From: Chenopodium formosanum
Lineage: Eukaryota > Streptophyta > Magnoliopsida > Caryophyllales > Amaranthaceae
Reading direction: 5' to 3'
NCBI GenBank assembly: GCA_024500155.1
Contig: CM044867.1
Location: 29,399,632 to 29,463,631, forward strand
Length of the DNA stretch: 64,000 nucleotides
The notes beneath the pieces were generated by a model. The model searched no databases. It was not told where the DNA came from and saw nothing but the letters and a program-made list of their open reading frames with translations. This document shows positions 58,641 through 64,000 of the stretch, one piece after another. A program made the translations under genes and the position numbers. The stretch's first letter is position 1, and the number at the start of each line of letters is the position of its first letter.

Positions 58641-60125
58641 AGGATTTTTTTGACTTTTACCAAAAAAAAAAATAAAAAAAAATAAAAAAAATCAAAAAAT
58701 CAAAAAATTGTTTTTTTTTTTTTACCGCCAAAGCTTTTAAAAGTTTTATTTTACCACCGAAAAAAAAGTTAAAAATTGTTTTTTTTACCACCTGCCGTCC
58801 AAAACGCAATTTCTATCTTACTCCTGGAGTACCATGCACACGGTATTCCAGATTTATAAATTCATGTTATTTTGATATTAACTTCTTATTATTTCAGTTT
58901 ATACATATGTTATTTTTAAATAAATGTATGTTATTTCGCCTTTTTTCTCAGTCATCTTTCTCCCACATTCACTCTCTCTATCTCTCTCAGGTAGGGGTGT
59001 CAGTTCGGATAATCAGATCGGGTCTGATATAGTCGGGTAGGGTAAATTTTTAAAGTTGAGTTATACTAAATTATTATGTCCTCGCAAGTCCAAATCTGAA
59101 TCGGGTATTTTTCGCGTCGGTTTCGGATTTGGTCGGGTGTGTTTTTGACACCTCTAATCTCAGCTACTCCAACTCAAAATCACACACTTTCTCTTCCTTT
59201 CTTCTTAATTTTATGGGTTTCTCAGATTTCAACCTCTCACTCTCACTCTCTCTCTCTCTCTCTTCCTCTCACTACTCCAATTCTAAATCAAAGACACTTT
59301 CTCTCTCCTCTTTTCTTCCAATTTTCTGGGTTTCTTAGAAATCAATTGATTTGAAGCCATTTAAGGGTTCAAATGTGTTCATGTAAGAAATTTAGTACCT
59401 CCTGAAGTGTTCGATTCTCTTTAAACTCACCGCTGCTAATGTTATTTTGATGTAAACTTATTATTATGTCAATTTATATACATGTTATTTTTAAATAAGT
59501 ACTTGTTATTTTATGAAAATTAAAAATAACATGAATTGAGGTTGAAGTAAATAAGTATTAAATAGCATATTGTTGTAACAAAATAACACAACATTTAAGC
59601 AAAATAACATGAAGTGTATGCAAAATAATTCAAACATATTGTGTAAGAAGTACCATGATCCATTGTACTCCAAGTGTATATAATAATAATTGGTCCAAAA
59701 CCTAACGAAACTCGATTTCCATGCCAAACACATATTTTTTAGGGGTTTTGGGGGGCATTTTGGCCCTTTGGATCCAATTTAAATGACTGGAAATGCCTCA
59801 TTTTGAGTGTTTAAATATACCTCACTTTGCGTGAAACACGCAAAATGAGACATTTTTTATCATGTTTTATTTGTCAATTCTGACCTCTAATTGGACCCGT
59901 AGAGCCAAAATGCTCCCCTAAACCTACGAAGAACATGTTTGGTGCACGAAAATCGAATAACTGTTTTTAAATCGTTAGATTTATAGGTTTTCTAACAGTA
60001 GGTGCGTGGTAAAGAACAATTTTTAGAAACTTTTTTCTTAGTAAAATAAAACTTTCAAAAGATTTGGTGGTAAAAAATAAATTTTCGATTTCTTTTGGTG
60101 GTAAAAGTAAAAAAAAAAAAATCCT
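58641..60125. mobile_element. Element with about 150-bp inverted repeats (1.49 kb)
   Basis: The left arm (58641 to about 58805) and the inverted right arm (about 59960-60125) share AGGATTTTTTT, GACTTTTACCACC-like strings, AAGTTTTATTTTAC and AAAATTGTT...TTTACCAC. No transposase is seen. The arms suggest a non-autonomous DNA transposon (Mutator-like by arm length), but no clean target duplication was found. It contains the small hAT-like element at 58992-59156 and CT microsatellites. Confidence 0.55.
58992..59156. mobile_element. Small hAT-like MITE (165 bp)
   Basis: The termini TAGGGGTGTCA and TGACACCTCTA are inverted repeats. The flanks CTCTCAGG and ATCTCAGC are an imperfect 8-bp duplication. 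Confidence 0.65.
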
Positions 60126-60258
60126 TTATTTAAAAATAGTCTACCATAGAAAATATTAATCTCATTTCTTTTTATTTGCTCGATCATACATAAAACCTAT
60201 AGCTATTTTAGTATTTTATATATGTAACCCAAAATATGTTTTGAACATTTAAGCTAAT

Positions 60259-60294
<36 letters not shown>

Positions 60295-60559
60295 TTTCTA
60301 TAACAATTGAAGAATGAAGTAAACTAATAATATGTAATTTTTTTTTGCCCTCAAAAAAAATAATATGTAATTTTCATAATTTATTTAATTACAAAAATAA
60401 AGATTTTTAGTGATAAAAAACTAACACATAAAACAATAAAGTATGTCAAAACTTATTGATTTTGATCTGATTTGATAAACTTAATATTTTGATCTACTCT
60501 ACTTTAACCCTAATTTGATTTGAAATTAGTAAAAATAAGGTGAATGAAGTATATATGGC

Positions 60560-60790
60560 CTGACTCACGGAGTCACGGGAACGTTCGTACCATTATCCTC
60601 GAATCCTAAAGATGTAAGACCATATGTGAGTCCACGATCTCATAGCTTGTGCAAGGGTGTAACCTCAGTGGATCAATATATCCCTTTCATGGTTGCAATT
60701 GTTTCTTATTTGTAAATCAAGTAATGATTTACATATCCTTAAACTTGTTGTCAGCTGCCTATTTTATCCATCGATTTATCCTTTTCAATC
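60560..60790 (+). repeat. Fragment of the LTR A/B/C family
   Basis: This block aligns loosely with the 3' part of LTR copy C (about 8265-8460): GACTCAC, CGTACCATTATCCTCGA, TGAGTCCACGATCTCATAG, GGGTGTAACCT, CTTTCATGGTTGC and AAACTTGTTG. It is a diverged, end-less remnant. Confidence 0.55.
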
Positions 60791-60888
60791 AACGTCAAAT
60801 TTAAGCCCATGCACTTTAACACATTTAATGTACGCAATTCAACCCCGGTCCAATAGTTTGGTGACTCTAGAATCAATCAATTAACCTA

Positions 60889-61665
60889 TACTAAAAGCAA
60901 ATCTAAAGTGACACTTGTCATCACAATGTCATTAAAAAAATTTTCAGCCTTTTTTTTTCTTTCCGTTTTTTTTTTTTTTTTTTTTTTTTGCCAAATTTTA
61001 ATGAATTCCATTTTATGGCCTACAATAATACTTACGAAGTATTTTCTTTTGACAACACATTTAATCCAATCATACTCAATATTTTTTATTTTTTTTATTT
61101 TTTATTTACTAGCTAGGATTTATTTTAGTTAAAAATATACTAACATAGATTAAAATTAAGGTAAATTATATCTATCCAAGATTATTACTCCCTCCGTCCC
61201 AAATTATACCCAACGTCATGTCTCACTTTGACCATATTTTTTTTAGCTATTATATGAAAGCCAATGTAATCATGTAATATGTTGTTGGGTCTCTTTTAAT
61301 GTATAGTTTCTTAATATTAACATTTTATAGCTTATATAAGTATATAATAAAAGATATTAACGGTCAAACATGTGTATTGACAAACGTGTCCAGTCAAAAT
61401 ATTGCAAGTAAACTGGGACAGACGGAGTATAATATCATCAATTTTTTTTTCCTCCAACTTAAAATTTATTTGTAATTAAAAATAGAAATAATAATTTTGG
61501 TAGCATACTTTGTATATAAATCTGACCATCAATATCTTTAATTAATTATGAACTATTATTTTGTTACAAATATTTTTTTGGTTAAAATTATTATTGAATT
61601 AACACTATTCTTTATAATTTTTGTTGTAAAGTTTAATTATGACCATTCATGGCACGGGACTTAAC
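60889..61665 (+). mobile_element. Degenerate Helitron-like element
   Basis: The left end has CCTATACTAAAAGCAAATCT, a 5' sequence style of plant Helitrons. The right end has CATTCATGGCACGGGACTTA, a decayed version of the 3' hairpin seen at 6229-6255. The terminal CTAG is lost. It contains the Stowaway MITE at 61188-61427. Confidence 0.4.
61188..61427. mobile_element. Stowaway-like MITE (240 bp)
   Basis: The inverted termini CTCCCTCCGTCCC and GGGACAGACGGAG are flanked by TA (61186-61187 and 61428-61429). Confidence 0.88.
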
Positions 61666-61866
61666 ATAATTATCTAATAAAGGGTAAATAAAGGTAGTGT
61701 TGATACAGTTTCAACAACACAGGATCGACGTGAAAATTTGGAAAACAGGTACATAAAGCTCTAAAACGCATAGGATCAAAGTCGAATTCATACTTAAAAT
61801 TTCAAAGAAATAAATTATATATTATTAGTCATTAACATAAACACTATAATAGTAATATCAATAACA

Positions 61867-64000
61867 CTAGTAAATTTTACTATTACAAGGTATGATTGTT
61901 GGTTCCAAAGCACTATCACTATTACATTTCTCATAAGTTGTGATGTCAATAATCTGCTCTCCCTGTATAAGAAAAATACTCAAATAATTAATTTTCGAAG
62001 TAATTGTTAATAGACTAATACTTTTGTTTTTTAAACAAAGAGGAAATAGTAACTACAAGAAAAATTACCTTAGCAAGGTTTCTAAAATAAGTACTTGTGT
62101 AGTTTCCAGTAGGAAAGATTGCTTCCATCAAGTCTGCCAATACTAGCTGTGGTTGAGACACAGCTCCGTCGTACCAATCTTGAGAATAATAAACAAAATA
62201 CGAATGTCAAGAGTTTAATTTGATATACATAGCTACTAACTAATTCAGAATTTATGACACCAGGCTAAGTTTGGTCTGGTGGGAAAGATTGCACCTTCCA
62301 ACCTTGGGGTTGGGGGTTCAATAATCCCAACTACTGACACTTTACTGGATCAAATACGTAGTACTTTGTAATAAAGATTAAAGGTCGAGGGAGATTATGT
62401 ATTGTGATGCATGCTCACCAAGTGAAGTGGTATTCTTTTGCATTCTCTTGTCATATCTCCAAACGCTTTCATTTGTTAAGAAAGCAAAGCAAGATTTATC
62501 CTCAACACCAACATTTTGGAGGAATGTAGTCAAGTTGTATGTAGCAGGATCACTAGTGTATGTTTCATCAATCACTGCATCCAACGACTACAAAATATAT
62601 AGGAATATGATATGGTTATGAAGCATGATTCAATAACATTATGATTTGAGATTGATATGATGCCTATGAAATACTCAAACACTTATAATAATTCTTTTTT
62701 TTTTTTTTAAGCAAAAAACACTTATCATAAATCTAATACTTGTACGTTTTAAGTTCCGGTAAATTTAGAATTTTAGATAAGATAAAATATGTTCATATAA
62801 GTGAAAATCAGTGGAACAGAACACACCTAGCAAATTGCAATAATAGAATAGTTAAATATAGAGTAATAAACTCACACATAAGATAGCATGAAGTTGATCA
62901 AGGTCATCAGGAATTGATATGTTATAGGACATTTTGTTGACAGTTTCATCAACATTTTCTCCACCTGCATCTTGCACAAACTGCACCACCCCAAATTCAG
63001 ATAAGAAGACAAGTATTCTAAAAGAAATTGAACTTATATATAAAAGCTTTTGACACTTATAACTCTTTTTTGTGATTTAAATTAATCAATGATCAAGCCC
63101 TAGTGACTTGGTTGGAAGGAGTGAGGAAGGATATGAAGTGCATGGATTTACGTGAGGATGAAGTTTTGGATCGTAAGGGATGGAGGAGAAAGATTTATGT
63201 TGATGACTACACGGAATAATCAAATTTGGTTCATGTTAGCCGACCCCACTTTTGGGATTAAGGCTTTGATTGATTGATTGATTGATTGATTGAATGATCA
63301 AGCCCTAGTGTTACTCATTTTGTGGCAAAATCACTGGTTTCATCATATAATATTGGTGCAAACTACATTCTTTTACATATCATTATAAACAAGTAAATGA
63401 ATATACCTTTTCTTTGTAGGCTTCTGTTGTAAAGGACCATTGACCCTGCAGAAAATGAGTAAAAAAAATCACCAATTTTAAACTCCAAGACCAACACTGT
63501 AAATTTTTATGGAAGGTTGTATGTGTATTAACTTTAAACTTTTTGAGGCATACTTACATCTTCAAAACGCATCCAAGCTACAACAGGTTTGAACGACAAA
63601 TTTCTGTTTGTAGACATGTTTGCCAAGCATAAATAATTTTGCTTAACCTACACACATAATATACATGTATAAGTTAAACAAACCTACAGGATCATGAATG
63701 TATTAACTAGTTAGTTTCTTTATTTTCAGACATTAGCCTAGTCATAAAAAATGACATGGAGTTGATATTCAAGTTGAGAACCACAAACTCGATCTTGCTT
63801 AATCTATTTTTTTTTGTACTTAATCCTTAAAATGGAGAAGTTTTTGAGTCTTACAGCAAAATCAGACATAAAAGGCTACTCTTATATAGTTATATCAAAC
63901 AGTTTGATCCTTACTCGATAGCAAAAACTTTCAGTAACACTTACTGCATCATATACAGAGTTTGCTCTGACTTCCAAATTCGCGAACACTGCTATATATT
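61867..64000 (-). CDS. Periplasmic-binding-like secreted protein, 3' part (5' end outside window)
   Basis: Seven exons join in frame: 64000-63945 (partial), 63647-63558, 63445-63407, 62980-62876, 62587-62419, 62178-62069 and 61962-61867, ending at TAG. The visible protein includes VKQNYLCLANMS, VAWMRFEDGQWSF, FVQDAGGENVDE, LHAILCSLDAVIDETY, CFAFLTNESVWRYDKR, DWYDGAVSQPQLVLADLMEA and LEPTIIPC. Seven N-glycosylation sequons (NMS, NLS, NIS, NLT, NES, NTT, NYT) argue for passage through the secretory pathway. The AGGENVDE string and overall pattern recall bacterial class III periplasmic binding proteins. I remember similar uncharacterised proteins across land plants, but cannot name one. The ligand is unknown and the signal peptide should lie beyond 64000. 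Confidence 0.8.
62270..62345 (+). repeat. tRNA-like SINE fragment in an intron
   Basis: GGTCTGGTGGGAAAGATTG (A-box-like) is followed about 35 bases later by GGGGGTTCAATAATCCC (B-box-like), within the intron after the 169-bp exon of the terminal gene. Confidence 0.45.
63106..63292 (+). mobile_element. 5'-truncated RTE-type LINE with TGAT tail
   Basis: A plus-strand frame gives LEGVRKDMKCMDLREDEVLD then RKGWRRKIYVDD and a stop, matching the extreme C-terminus of RTE-clade LINEs as I remember it. It ends in (TGAT)n, the short-repeat tail of that clade. Perfect 18-bp target duplications begin AATGATCAAG (63088-63105 and 63293-63310). It is inserted in an intron of the terminal gene in the opposite orientation. 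Confidence 0.85.

Overview
The window is nuclear DNA of a flowering plant, almost certainly a eudicot. It has intron-rich genes with GT-AG introns and plant-type proteins (a NAC transcription factor, plant ATG5, plant UGPase), and AT-rich intergenic DNA packed with plant transposon families. Some repeat families look like ones I associate with Caryophyllales, but that is only an impression and no species is claimed.

Layout. 1-9370: transposon territory. It holds three related long LTRs, one nested inside another (two with perfect 5-bp target duplications), carrying a Helitron, a Stowaway MITE and a poly(A) retroposon. 9869-14206 (minus): complete eIF3b gene, 11 coding exons, 707 aa. 14290-19436: repeats (LINE relic, GATATC minisatellite, hAT MITE, tRNA-like SINE array, tandem duplication). 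19437-36477 (plus): complete ATG5 gene, 8 coding exons, 360 aa. Its 9.3-kb first intron contains a Mutator-like element, which in turn contains a full-length endogenous plant pararetrovirus in antisense orientation. 38787-41660 (plus): three-exon NAC gene, 241 aa. 43196-45902: three MITEs. 46240-49500 (minus): partial, degenerate duplicate of the UGPase 3' half. 50292-55584 (minus): complete UGPase gene, 21 coding exons, 477 aa. 55585-61866: Helitrons, LINE ends with AAT microsatellites and a long-inverted-repeat element. 61867-64000 (minus): 3' part of a gene for a glycosylated, periplasmic-binding-like protein whose 5' end lies outside the window.

The host genes are unrelated housekeeping or regulatory genes: translation initiation, autophagy, transcription and UDP-glucose synthesis. 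The most notable structure is the pararetrovirus in ATG5 intron 1. It has five overlapping ORFs in the order coiled-coil protein, coat protein, movement protein plus protease, reverse transcriptase/RNase H, and an unrecognised last ORF. It also has a TATA promoter, a poly(A) signal and a tRNA-Met-type primer-binding site. The only coding breaks I can see are four in-frame TGA codons, so the copy looks fairly young. No broken viral reading frame is reconstructed here.

Exon coordinates were read by eye from splice signals, reading-frame continuity and remembered family sequences. No database search was run.
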